A DNA stretch of 64,000 nt from JAJDTR01 sp965220415 (GCA_965220415.1 OZ244829.1:3286001-3350000); one strand, 5' to 3'; shown: positions 53,626-62,626, counted from the first letter of the stretch. Program-made: numbers and translations. Notes: a model not told the origin generated them from the sequence alone.

Positions 53626-53861
53626 CAGTCTCCTTCCTCGAAATATGCCGTAAATGCTTCAGGTAACTCATCGAAATCGTCCGCAATCCTCACTTCTCCG
53701 CGCCAGAACCCCGGCTGGCGGGGAGCGTCCTCTTGATCGTAGCGAATGAGCTTCGCGACCGGCACCCCCGCTTTGGCGATGATAACCTCTTCACCGGCTT
53801 GCGCCCGCTCAATGAGCCGCGACAGCCGAGTCTTGGCTTCATGAATATTGGTAATGTTCAC
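53625..53861 (-). CDS. Phd/YefM-family antitoxin
   Basis: A 78-residue protein with GTG start at 53861 after AAGGAGGGGG. MNITNIHEAKTRLSRLIERAQAGEEVIIAKAGVPVAKL is the DNA-binding and dimerisation part of the Phd fold. The acidic C-terminus (ELPEAFTAYFEEGD) should wrap the PIN toxin. It precedes the toxin in one transcript, the usual order, and probably autoregulates it. Confidence 0.9.
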   Translation of the reverse strand: MNITNIHEAKTRLSRLIERAQAGEEVIIAKAGVPVAKLIRYDQEDAPRQPGFWRGEVRIADDFDELPEAFTAYFEEGD

Positions 53862-54348
53862 CTTCCCCCTCCTTATTAGCTAAACTTAGGCTAGTCTATT
53901 CACGGCGAAAGTGTACACCAACGATTGGCTGGCTGTCAAGTGTAAATTGATTCGCCTTCAGGGGAAACGCATCTAATTATAGAGGATGTCTCATGGCGGT
54001 AGAATGTACGATTAATGTTGGGTTTCACTCAAATTTTGGCAGGTTCAGATAAAGTGAGCACTCGAAAACTCCTCGAAGATTAGCGATCACTAACGAATTC
54101 CGTTCAACCCAACCTACAACCCCTAAAAAATTATCACAAACTTAGCCTGATTTGCTTTTTTGTCAGGCAGAAAATTTAGATGCGTTTCCCCTGGATTCGC
54201 CCTGAAGCCTGAACCGAAAACTCGGTTTCTTTATTTTAGGTAACAACTCGCGTTAGGTATAGGGCTTGGTAGGAGCGACCTCCAAAGCGCGACCTACTTC
54301 GCGCGTAGAATTCGCTCCCACAGTAGGCAATTGGAATTGCAGTGATTC
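53862..54348. other. Gene-free stretch with an M6 element
   Basis: A 235-bp M6 element (53959-54193) fills most of it. A REP-like remnant GTAGGAGCGACCTCCAAAGC lies near 54270. No gene is seen. Confidence 0.65.
53959..54193. repeat. M6 element with perfect 18-bp inverted ends
   Basis: CAGGGGAAACGCATCTAA at the left and its exact complement at the right, 235 bp apart. The interior has GTTGGGTTTCACTC and GTTCAACCCAACCTAC. A right-truncated copy is at 62376-62537. Confidence 0.8.
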
Positions 54349-55068
54349 TTACTTGGCGCGCTTGATTTGTCCCCACGTAGTTGCGAGTTTGTCGTTCGGT
54401 TGTACCGATGCCGGATTGCCCATTACCAATTCACCGACGTCCTTCTGATGATCGGAGAGCCGCAACCCGTCAACGACGCAATTCGTTGGGAATTTCGGAT
54501 CGGGCGGAGAAGCATTGTTAACCTCAAAGGTCGGTGCGAACAGGGTAGGCCCCCTTTTGAAATTAGATTCACCTTCGAGCTCACCGTCCAAATAGAGTTT
54601 CAAGCCGTCGGCCCCCCATGTCCCCGCCATGTGGTGATGTTCGCCCTTTTTCCACCTGAGCGGGGCGCTATCGGCATTATGCCATCCACCGGCGCTTTTG
54701 ATCCGCATCCGCGCGATCCCGCCGCCGTCAAACTGCAGAAATACAGCGTCGCTGCCGCGTTTGTAAGTCATGAACAGGAAAAGTTCACCGTTAATCTCAT
54801 TGGAATTAAGCCCCATGGTTACCCACAACTCAACGGTGCCTTCATCAAGATTGACGAACCGGTCTTCCACCGGGAAGTGAATGACATCGCCAACCTTCTC
54901 GCTGACAAAGCCGTTTCCAAATTTGCCGGGTTTGAAGCTCCCGCCGTCAACGGTGGCACCCTCTTTTTCAACTTCCGCTTTGCTCTCTAACGCGGAAAAG
55001 AAAGTCTCCTCTGCCATAGCGACAGAGAAACAAAGCAGCAGCATCGTCAAATAACACAATGTTTTCAT
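54349..55068 (-). CDS. Secreted LamG-domain protein
   Basis: A 239-residue protein with a signal peptide (MKTLCYLTMLLLCFSVAMA). The mature part is a concanavalin A-like LamG fold: GTVELWVTMGLN, GEHHHMAGTWGADGLKLYLDGE, then a VDGLRLSDH strand. It ends LATTWGQIKRAK, the same tail as the fragment at the left window edge. It probably binds a carbohydrate outside the cytoplasm. AGGAG lies 9 bp before the ATG. Confidence 0.86.
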   Translation of the reverse strand: MKTLCYLTMLLLCFSVAMAEETFFSALESKAEVEKEGATVDGGSFKPGKFGNGFVSEKVGDVIHFPVEDRFVNLDEGTVELWVTMGLNSNEINGELFLFMTYKRGSDAVFLQFDGGGIARMRIKSAGGWHNADSAPLRWKKGEHHHMAGTWGADGLKLYLDGELEGESNFKRGPTLFAPTFEVNNASPPDPKFPTNCVVDGLRLSDHQKDVGELVMGNPASVQPNDKLATTWGQIKRAK

Positions 55069-55393
55069 GAGATGTTCTCCTATTTCTGTTAAATTGTGAA
55101 AAGGCGATAGAAAATTCGCAAGTGTTTAGTGGCTAGTGATTAGTCGCTAGTAAAACTCAAAACGTGCAATGAATTGCACTACTACGAACCTGAAAGCAGT
55201 GGTTAATGGCTAGTAATGGGCACTCGCAACAAGTGGTAATCCTCAAAAATACGGCGAAAATCCGCCTAAGTTCATAAGCGAATGGATAATAAGCGTGATA
55301 GTTGTCTTATATAGCACAACGAAACCCAACTCCTATCGCAAGCCCAGATATTTTCGGTTTTGATCGCCATTGTAGGGGACGCAGATCTGCGTC

Positions 55394-55721
55394 CCATAGG
55401 AATCAATTTAAGCGTTTTGGGTCGCAAGTCATGCGGTTTCTAATGTCTTAAACTGTTAATCTCCATGTAGACATGATCGATGGAATACCAACCCATTCGT
55501 TGATGGGTGCTCCACAGAAGATGACTCATGACGCGGGTTTCCGTGTGCATCGGTGCGGTTGGAAAGGGATCTCTATCGCACTCATTATCCATTCGCTTGA
55601 TCGCACCTACCGTATGGGGTGAGATTGAGATTTATTCCTCGCCCAATGGGGACTAAGTTAGGAGTTTTGCGGCGAAGAACTCCACCAATACTAGACGAAC
55701 TCCCTTAACTTGATCCCTATG
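55394..55721 (+). repeat. M3 element with nested S unit
   Basis: Left end CCATAGGAATCAATTTAAG and right end CTTAACTTGATCCCTATG. At 55567-55602 S interrupts the internal palindrome, giving GGTGCGGTTGGAAA before it and CGCACCTACCG after it. The empty version is in the M3 copy at 31271-31294. Confidence 0.72.
55567..55602 (+). repeat. S element inside the GGTGCGGTT palindrome
   Basis: It begins GGATCTCTATCGC and ends CGCTTGATC. Relative to GGAAACCGCACC it replaces one C and adds a net 35 bp, the same size as the insertions at 47836 and 45634. Confidence 0.75.
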
Positions 55722-55798
55722 GGGGACGCAGATCTGCGTCCCCTACAGTAGTTGCAATACAGCGGTCCAAAAGCCCAAATACGGCCTGGTGCGCAGGG

Positions 55799-55904
55799 GA
55801 TCTCTATCAAGATCTACTATCGCCCTGGGATCTCTATCGCGCTCGTTAGCCACTCGCTTGATCTATTCGTTCAGTTGATCGCTCGCTATTCACGCGCTTG
55901 ATCC
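55799..55904 (+). repeat. Composite of several S units
   Basis: Three starts (GGATCTCTATCAAG, ACTATCGCCC and GGATCTCTATCGCGC) and three ends (TTGATC) are strung together after GGTGCGCAG. This suggests that S units can target other S units or recombine. Confidence 0.6.
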
Positions 55905-55932
55905 CACACTACGGAGGCGGTAACCCAATTCA

Positions 55933-57051
55933 CTACGCCTCTGCATCCTGATCCGCCAACTCGACCCACGACCCACGACGCGCTGCCAGTACGGCGGAAT
56001 CCGTGAAAATCTGCACCCGCCACCCGTCATCCAGGCTCGGGTGATCAGACGCCTCGCCCGCCAGGTCGCGTTCAAGGGCTGGAAAAACAAAGTTCTCGAA
56101 CCGATTGCCCGGTGTCGAGGGGTGAACCTCCTCGACTTCAGGCACATCCTCTCCGGAGCGCAGCACCGAGACCCTGCTGTAGACGCGGTCAATCGCCAAC
56201 GACGCATCCGTGCCGTGGAGCTCCACCTCCGGCGCTAGCCCCTTCCGCAAAATCGGGGCGTGAGAGAGCACGATAGAGCCGACCGCGCCACTATGGAACT
56301 CCCAGGTGATCGTCGCATAGTCGGGCGCCGTTCCCTTGCGCTGCTTTTCGCTGTCCGCCTTCGTGTGGGTTCCGCCCCATTCAATGGCGTCGTTGAGGTA
56401 CACGGTGCCCAGATCCGGTTTGGGGGGCGTAATGGTTTCGGCGTGAGCCAGCACGCGCTTCGCCTCGGTACCGGTGAGCCAGCGCACCGCATCGTAGGCG
56501 TGCGACCCGACATCGGCAATACTGCCCGCCGCCGATAGCGTGGCATCGTCCCGCCAGGTGAACGGCATCGCCGCCGGACGCGGATTCTGCCAGCGGTAGA
56601 TGATCGCACGGATATCGCCCAACGTTCCAGCATCGACGATCGCCTTGCCCCGCAGGAACAGCGGCTCGCACCGCGCCCAGAACGGCACAAAGTGGGACAA
56701 GCCTGCCTCGCGGTACGCCTGACGCATTTCGTACGCCTCGCCGACGTTCATGCCTATCGGCTTGTCGCAGAACATGTGCTTCCCGTTCTTTGCGCTCGCC
56801 ATCACCGCCTCATGGTGCAGCGCGTCCGGCGTCGCCACGATAACGAAATTGACATCCGGATGATCGACGACCTGACGCCAATCGTCCGTGATGAAATCGC
56901 AACTATCCTCCGCTGCCGCCGCCTCCAGCCGCTCTCGATTCCGCGCGCACAACGCGACGATCTTCGCGTCTTGGCTGGATTCGCGTATCTCCTCTCTGTA
57001 CGCCGACCCGATAAATCCTGTCCCACCAATCACACCAACACGAAATTCCAT
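55933..57051 (-). CDS. Gfo/Idh/MocA family oxidoreductase
   Basis: A 372-residue protein. The glycine-rich NAD motif is GVIGGTGFIGSAY near residue 7, the conserved Lys is in FCDKPIGMNVGEA near residue 97, and the C-terminal domain has DVGSHAYDAVRWLTG, a strong family marker with the catalytic His region. AGAGGA lies 9 bp upstream. Substrate unknown. It lies between the LamG gene and the three-gene propeller group. Confidence 0.9.
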   Translation of the reverse strand: MEFRVGVIGGTGFIGSAYREEIRESSQDAKIVALCARNRERLEAAAAEDSCDFITDDWRQVVDHPDVNFVIVATPDALHHEAVMASAKNGKHMFCDKPIGMNVGEAYEMRQAYREAGLSHFVPFWARCEPLFLRGKAIVDAGTLGDIRAIIYRWQNPRPAAMPFTWRDDATLSAAGSIADVGSHAYDAVRWLTGTEAKRVLAHAETITPPKPDLGTVYLNDAIEWGGTHTKADSEKQRKGTAPDYATITWEFHSGAVGSIVLSHAPILRKGLAPEVELHGTDASLAIDRVYSRVSVLRSGEDVPEVEEVHPSTPGNRFENFVFPALERDLAGEASDHPSLDDGWRVQIFTDSAVLAARRGSWVELADQDAEA

Positions 57052-57151
57052 ACTGTTATTCCTCTCTTGTTGTTATATTTTGTTTGAATTCGGATTTACG
57101 GAAGTTGTCCCGATTTATAAAAGAATTAATGCGTAATACGTAAAAAAACAA

Positions 57152-57559
57152 CTCATCTTCAGCATGATAGACTTGTGCAATCTCGAATTTTCACATGCCT
57201 GATTTTGGGGTATATATCCACAAACGAGCAAAAATCACCAAGATACTACCGTGAGTCCGATTGATTGACCGGTTTTGCCCTTCCATCATCAACTTCATTT
57301 TTCTCAAGTAACACTCGACATTGCACTCCTCTGGAGTGCAGACGTGGAGAGGGATCGTGTTCTATTGACATCTCACTCCTCTGGAGTGAAACCATTCTAC
57401 GAAGGAACGCTTTTTCAAAACCTGTCATAGAGCGAAAAATGACTGTTACTTGCTGAAAGAATTATTCCGACAAGGATAATTGCACGCTGTCAATTGTGAT
57501 GCGGGATTCTGCCAACTGAGAAATTAAACTTTTAGGGGCTCAATAATGCGGAAGATAAG
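57152..57559 (+). repeat. M5 element with nested M1 element, second copy
   Basis: Left end CTCATCTTCAGCATGAT and right end ATAATGCGGAAGATAAG. An M1 element (57305-57452) is nested at the same point as in the copy at 34099-34474. Confidence 0.7.
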
Positions 57560-57636
57560 AACAATTACTCATTACGTATTATTAACCACCAATACGCAAC
57601 GCCAAGGCGTTAAACTCCGTAAATCCTATACCCTTG

Positions 57637-58551
57637 TCACGATTTCCCCGGCCAATCCCAATTCACGAGATCGTCGCTCCACGCGAATGCCAGCGAGGCA
57701 TTCCCGTGCGTCTCCTTAGGCTGAATCTCGCGCGAGACGGAGCCGTGGAAGAACATGATATACTTCCCTATTCCCGGCGCGTGCCGCAAGTCCAACACAT
57801 GCCCCGCCGTCAACCGCCCCTGTGCCCACTCCCATTCCGCTTGCCCGAAGGTCAGATGCCCGACATCCCTCCAATGCGTCATGTCCTTCGAGCGTTTGAT
57901 CCCGACGCCGTTGCGCGGCGAATGAAACAGGACGTATTCGTCATCCTCGACCAGGACGCATACGTTCTCGCCGCAATCGATTCGTCCCGCATACGTCCAT
58001 GTTTTGAAATCGTCCGTGTACGACATTCTCGCGCCGTTCTGTTTGTAGAAACACCACCATCTCCCCGGGGTGTCCTTGTCTTCCAACAGATACGGATCAA
58101 TCATGCGCCCCATCTCCGCTTTGGAAACATCCGGCCCCTTGACCGGTATCAACTCCGGCTCGCTCCACTGCGTCAAATCATGGCTACGCATCAGGAAGAG
58201 CCGCGCGGTGGCATCGCCAAAGTTGTCGCCGCGCATCGGATATGTCTGTAGGCACAGAATCCATTCGCCATCGTATCGAATCACGTTCCCGGGACTGGAG
58301 TAGTTGAGTCGGCGATCTGTCGGCGTCAGTAGCCTCGGTTCGCTCCAGTGGACGAGATCCCGGCTTTCCGTCACGGCCGTGTGGGAGTAGTAAATCCCGT
58401 TCGTTTCGGCATGCACCCGCGTGTGGAACACGCGAAACAGACCGTCGTGGTAGTGTCCCGCAGGATCGCGGTTCGCCGCGTATGCGTCGCCGCGCAGGAA
58501 CGGGGGATGTGGGATTGCCGCCCAATCGATTGGCGCCTCTAGACCTGCCAT
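57637..58551 (-). CDS. GH43/GH32-type propeller protein without C-terminal module
   Basis: A 304-residue protein of five-blade propeller length. Strand motifs include DLVHWSEP, DLTQWSEP, GRMIDPYLLED and SDDLVNWDWP; the last two resemble conserved active-site neighbourhoods in GH43-type folds. Unlike its relatives it has no LYAF module. Its ATG lies 5 bp after the stop of the upstream propeller gene, so the two are co-transcribed. A glycoside hydrolase role is likely, with unknown substrate. Confidence 0.75.
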   Translation of the reverse strand: MAGLEAPIDWAAIPHPPFLRGDAYAANRDPAGHYHDGLFRVFHTRVHAETNGIYYSHTAVTESRDLVHWSEPRLLTPTDRRLNYSSPGNVIRYDGEWILCLQTYPMRGDNFGDATARLFLMRSHDLTQWSEPELIPVKGPDVSKAEMGRMIDPYLLEDKDTPGRWWCFYKQNGARMSYTDDFKTWTYAGRIDCGENVCVLVEDDEYVLFHSPRNGVGIKRSKDMTHWRDVGHLTFGQAEWEWAQGRLTAGHVLDLRHAPGIGKYIMFFHGSVSREIQPKETHGNASLAFAWSDDLVNWDWPGKS

Positions 58552-58556
58552 ATGTC

Positions 58557-60221
58557 TTACCCTTGTGCTGAAGCGGTCTCCTCAAACTGAAAAGCGTAAA
58601 GACTCGCCTGATGCAGGTGAAATCGCAACCGTACCGGCTTATTCCACAGTGCGCGAACATCCGATTTCCCGCGCCAGCGTACCGTGTGCCAAATCTGCTT
58701 GGGATTATCCGAGCCTACCGCATCGCACTCCGCCGCGGAAAAGCCTTCGTAAGGCTTGAATTTTGGGTCGAGCGCCTCAACCTTCAGGTATCCGCCGTAA
58801 GCCTCGGTATTGACCTTCAGCGTGTCGCCTTCAAAGACAAACTGCCGTGTGAAAACGTTCCCCTGTTCATAGGTTGGCTTGAGTTCCGCCCAACCGTCCT
58901 CCCGCAAGATTAGCGCGGTGATGGCATTCGCGCGTAGCCGCGGGTAGATGCCCAAGGCGTCCTCCAACGCCGCTTGGTCTCGTTCGTGCTGCAGGAACTC
59001 CGCCGTCTTCAGCGCATTAGGCCTTCTCTTCGATAGCCGCTGTTTCTGCGGGCGTATGTCATGGAGGACATATGTCTTTCCGTCGTGTACCAACTGACCC
59101 GCCACGCTGTCCGAGAAAAAACCGTAATCGTAGTGCCCGGGCGTCCCATGCGTAGCCCACGGACCGGGATCGCCGACTCGCCGCCAATGAATTCCGTCAC
59201 GGCTGGAGTACAACCCGAAGTAAGCGTAGGCTTGTTCCCAATGGTTGTAGGTGGAATCGCCGTCATACTCCGGCATGTGCCGCCGCGAAAAATCGTGGAC
59301 GCTGGGAATGCCTTCCGTAAAGAACTCCGTCGCGACGCCGATGTATTGTCCGCCGATTTTGCGAACAGACATATCGTGAAATTCGAGGTTGGGCGGGAGG
59401 TTCGGGTCGAAATCGACGGATAGCACGACCCGCTTGGGCGACCAGTTAACGAAATCCGCACTCTCCTGCCGTCCAATCTGGCGCTTGCGGTGCAGAATAT
59501 TCCAGTGGTGCGAATACTGGCTGTAAGAGATCCACTTCTGAATCGATTCGTCCCAGATAGGGCGCTGATAGTGGTGTTTCCGAAATCGCGCCTCCTCGCT
59601 AACCGTAGTCCACCGCAAGCCGTCGGGCGAGACGAGAAAGCTCTTGTTCAGGTTTAAGAGATACTTTCGCGACTTGTCGCTCCGATCATGATTCAGCGCC
59701 AACGCGATGCCCTCGCCGGCGTTGGTTAGGGCGATGTTGGTGGCTTTGTGATCATTGAAAGAAATGCACTTCTCGCTCAACGGTTTTTCCCAATGCAGCG
59801 GGTCGGTCGTCTCGGCGTAGCACAACATCCGCTTGTCATACGTCTCTTCAAAATCTCTGATGTACCACATCTTGAACTTCCCGTCATCCGGATCGTGCAG
59901 CGCCGCGACAACGAAAGCCCAATGTTCGAAGAACCCTTTGGGGGCATTGCGCTCCCACGGCATTTCCATCGGATCGATTACCGGCTGCTCAGGCCGATCC
60001 GGTTTGGGAAAGACGCGCTCCACCCCTTCAAGGCGATCGAGGATAAAATTATCGAGAAACAACTGCTTCTCCGTCCCAATGTGAAGGAAGGGGATATTGT
60101 AGTCCGGCGGTATGTAGGGATACAGCTCGTCGACGGGTCGCTTCCCCGACACGATGTCCTCTGTCTTCCGTTGAAGGTCGAGTGCCTCCGTCGGGCTTTT
60201 CCTTTCAGGTGCATCCGTCAT
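58557..60221 (-). CDS. Beta-propeller glycosidase-like protein with C-terminal LYAF module
   Basis: A 554-residue protein, the longest of the family here. GTEKQLFLDNFILDRLEG near residue 52 is the N-motif, followed by blades with DGLRWTTV and DGIHWRRV signatures. The C-terminal module runs from FEGDTLKVNTEAYGGYLKVE to VRLRFHLHQASLYAFQFEE. AGAGG sits 7 bp upstream of the ATG. No signal peptide is seen. It is the first gene of a two-gene unit. Confidence 0.7.
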   Translation of the reverse strand: MTDAPERKSPTEALDLQRKTEDIVSGKRPVDELYPYIPPDYNIPFLHIGTEKQLFLDNFILDRLEGVERVFPKPDRPEQPVIDPMEMPWERNAPKGFFEHWAFVVAALHDPDDGKFKMWYIRDFEETYDKRMLCYAETTDPLHWEKPLSEKCISFNDHKATNIALTNAGEGIALALNHDRSDKSRKYLLNLNKSFLVSPDGLRWTTVSEEARFRKHHYQRPIWDESIQKWISYSQYSHHWNILHRKRQIGRQESADFVNWSPKRVVLSVDFDPNLPPNLEFHDMSVRKIGGQYIGVATEFFTEGIPSVHDFSRRHMPEYDGDSTYNHWEQAYAYFGLYSSRDGIHWRRVGDPGPWATHGTPGHYDYGFFSDSVAGQLVHDGKTYVLHDIRPQKQRLSKRRPNALKTAEFLQHERDQAALEDALGIYPRLRANAITALILREDGWAELKPTYEQGNVFTRQFVFEGDTLKVNTEAYGGYLKVEALDPKFKPYEGFSAAECDAVGSDNPKQIWHTVRWRGKSDVRALWNKPVRLRFHLHQASLYAFQFEETASAQG

Positions 60222-60242
60222 CCGTTGCCTCTCTTTTTCCTT

Positions 60243-60270
60243 GTAGGGAATAACGATCGTTATTCCCTAC
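60243..60270. repeat. Perfect 28-bp palindrome with GTAG/CTAC feet
   Basis: The half-site is GTAGGGAATAACGA, followed at once by its exact complement. It lies just upstream of the two-gene propeller unit, in the promoter or 5' leader region. Its perfect symmetry would also suit an operator. Confidence 0.7.
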
Positions 60271-60378
60271 ATCCCGTAGATTGGGATCAACTGTCCATAG
60301 AGAGCGCAGAATTTACTAGCGCAGTCTTTATCCGTTTCTTTGATCTATAGAAATTCCCGTCCACGGCCTCTCCCTTCG

Positions 60379-61773
60379 TCACTCCGCTCCGTCAAATCCG
60401 AACGCATAAAGCGTGGCGTTCTCCAAACTGAACCGCAGCCGTACCGCCAGCCCTTGATAACCCGACAAATCACCCCCGGACTCCCAATCGACCTCCGCGT
60501 CCGTCACATCACCCGTCAACGGATGGCTCTCCTCAAGCGTACGTCCCTCGGCGTCGAGAACTGCGGGGCGAACCGCTCCCGCCGCCGCATCGGCGCTAAC
60601 CCGCAACCGCCGCGCCGCGCACACGACCGGTTTGGTCGTCACGCTGCCCGCCACGTTCGGCGTGGCAGGCTGAAGCCCCGCGAGACCGTCCGGCCGCACC
60701 GTCGCCAACGCAAGATATCCCTTCCGCCAACCGTAATGCGTATCGTCGCTCGCTCCGTAATAGATCCGAATCCCATCCGGCAAGAAGATGGGAACGCTGG
60801 CATACACGCAGCCCCAATCGTAATCGCCTTTCTCGTGCGACGTGTCGATGAGCGGCGTGCCGGGATCTATGATGTGCCATTCCCACGTATCCGGACTCCA
60901 CGCAAGTTCGCAGTGCACCCGATCAGTCTCGGCATTGAAAATCATCAAAAATCCCAAGTAGAGGTCGGCATGGTGACAGATGGGCATCACGTAATACTGC
61001 CGGTCGTTCTCCAAAGGGTCGAGCACAATCTGCGCGTCGGTCCAATGGATAAAGTCTTCCGAATCCGTCCGCGAAATCGGACGCAGCGGCACATCTTGGT
61101 TGCCCGCTCTCCGTTCCGCCCACGCCAACGGGCGCGAGCACGAGACATACCTGCCTATGTCCGGCGCCCACATCCACGTGTGATGCGAATCGCCCCGCGC
61201 CGCGCTCTTGTTTTCCACCAGTATCTGATCGCCCCAATGCACTCCGTCCGATGAAAACTTGACGCTCAACCCGTGCCGCGCCGCAGGCACGTCCGAGGCA
61301 TAAAGCATCTTGAAACGCTTTGCGGGATCGGTCTCGTGGGTGTCTTTGAGGGCGCCGGGACCGTGCGAGGCGCGAATCACCAAGTTATTCTCCTTGCTCC
61401 CCTCATACTCAACCAGACCCAGATTCGGCTTTTCCCACGAAATCCCATCCTTCGACGCGGCATAGCAGAGACCCATCTCCCGGCGCTGGTTTTGCACCTT
61501 CGTGTAGGCAATGGACGCCCGTTGATCGGGCGGCGTACCCGCCGTCGCCGTGTCTACGATGAAGGGGTTGTACCAACATTTGAACAACTGATCGTCCTCA
61601 TCGAAAATAGCGTTGGGATAGAGGTTGTCGTAACGCAGTTCCCACGGTTTGTCCTCGCCGAACAGCGGGTTGGCGGGATGCTTGGTGGACGTACCTACCC
61701 GAAGCGCCACATCTTCAGTGGCGTCGATGATGCGCGAATCAAGCACGAGGTATTTACAGCGGTTTAATGGCAT
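60379..61773 (-). CDS. Beta-propeller glycosidase-like protein with C-terminal LYAF module
   Basis: A 464-residue protein, the closest relative of the one at 2603-3988: LVLDSRIIDATED near residue 9, then FGEDKPWELRYDNLYPNAIF. Blades carry DGISWEKP and DGVHWGDQ. The C-terminal module ends VRLRFSLENATLYAFGF. GGAGG lies 7 bp before the ATG. Whereas the 2603 copy sits beside YhcH and alanine racemase, this one sits beside two other propeller genes. Confidence 0.72.
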   Translation of the reverse strand: MPLNRCKYLVLDSRIIDATEDVALRVGTSTKHPANPLFGEDKPWELRYDNLYPNAIFDEDDQLFKCWYNPFIVDTATAGTPPDQRASIAYTKVQNQRREMGLCYAASKDGISWEKPNLGLVEYEGSKENNLVIRASHGPGALKDTHETDPAKRFKMLYASDVPAARHGLSVKFSSDGVHWGDQILVENKSAARGDSHHTWMWAPDIGRYVSCSRPLAWAERRAGNQDVPLRPISRTDSEDFIHWTDAQIVLDPLENDRQYYVMPICHHADLYLGFLMIFNAETDRVHCELAWSPDTWEWHIIDPGTPLIDTSHEKGDYDWGCVYASVPIFLPDGIRIYYGASDDTHYGWRKGYLALATVRPDGLAGLQPATPNVAGSVTTKPVVCAARRLRVSADAAAGAVRPAVLDAEGRTLEESHPLTGDVTDAEVDWESGGDLSGYQGLAVRLRFSLENATLYAFGFDGAE

Positions 61774-62375
61774 TCCGATTCCTCCGTGGAGGGTATTCTA
61801 AATCAGCGATGATGGCGATTTCCTTGACCGGTCAATCCGTTATGTTGCCACAAGCCGGGTGATTTTATCATAGTGAGAAATTGGTGTCAATTCGGTATTC
61901 CGGATCTGCACAAATCTTTAATCATCGGTCAAAAATAGAAGCCCCGCAGATAGAGGTTCTAGAATGAGCGATCAACCAGTCGCGTCAAAGTTCTGGAATA
62001 GCGGGAAGAACTCGCTTCCACAAACCGCACAGCGCAAGTTCTATACCGAATCATTATCTTTTTCCAAAAATCAGACTCTCTTGGTATAATGGATTGAATC
62101 GACAGATTGCCCATACGGATCAATTTCATAAACTTCACTCAGTATTGTCGGGATATTCCCTCGTGAATTTATTGACTTTAGTCCCTATCGCCGTCGCTAT
62201 TCACTCAGTTGCCGGTTAATGGAGAAGATTGTCTGAATCACGGATTATGCGGATTAATGGATTTCACGGAAGGGGAGGGATGGTAAACGGTGATAGAAAA
62301 ATCGATCATGTGACCATGGTCGACAGGTCAATCAGAAACATGGCACTCCGCTGGAGTGCATAGTCCGGTGTTGTC

Positions 62376-62537
62376 CAGGAGAAACGCATCTAATTGTAGA
62401 TGATGTTTCATGGCGGTAGAATGTATGATTAATGTTGGGTTTCACTCAAATTTTGGCAGGTTCAGGTAAAGTCGACACTCGAAAACTCCTCTAAAGATTA
62501 GCGATCACTAACGAATTCCGTTCAACCCAACCTACAA
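62376..62537. repeat. M6 element, right end missing
   Basis: The left end CAGGAGAAACGCATCTAA is present (one change). It matches 53959 onward for about 150 bp, then stops after CCAACCTACAAC. The short sequence CATAGTCCGGTGTTGTCC stands before it and CATAGTCGGGTGTTGTCC after it, a possible target duplication. Confidence 0.65.
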
Positions 62538-62626
62538 CTGGAGCATAGTCGGGTGTTGTCCGTTTCTATTGACATTGCTCTATTGACATTGCACTGCGCT
62601 GCAGTGCGGGGAGTCGCTACCTTGAG

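Larger units (their letters stand above)
55069..55932. other. Gene-free repeat stretch
   Basis: It holds an M3 element with an S unit inside (55394-55721), flanked on both sides by the GGGGACGCAGATCTGCGTCC palindrome, followed by a composite of several S units (55799-55904). No gene is seen. Confidence 0.65.
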
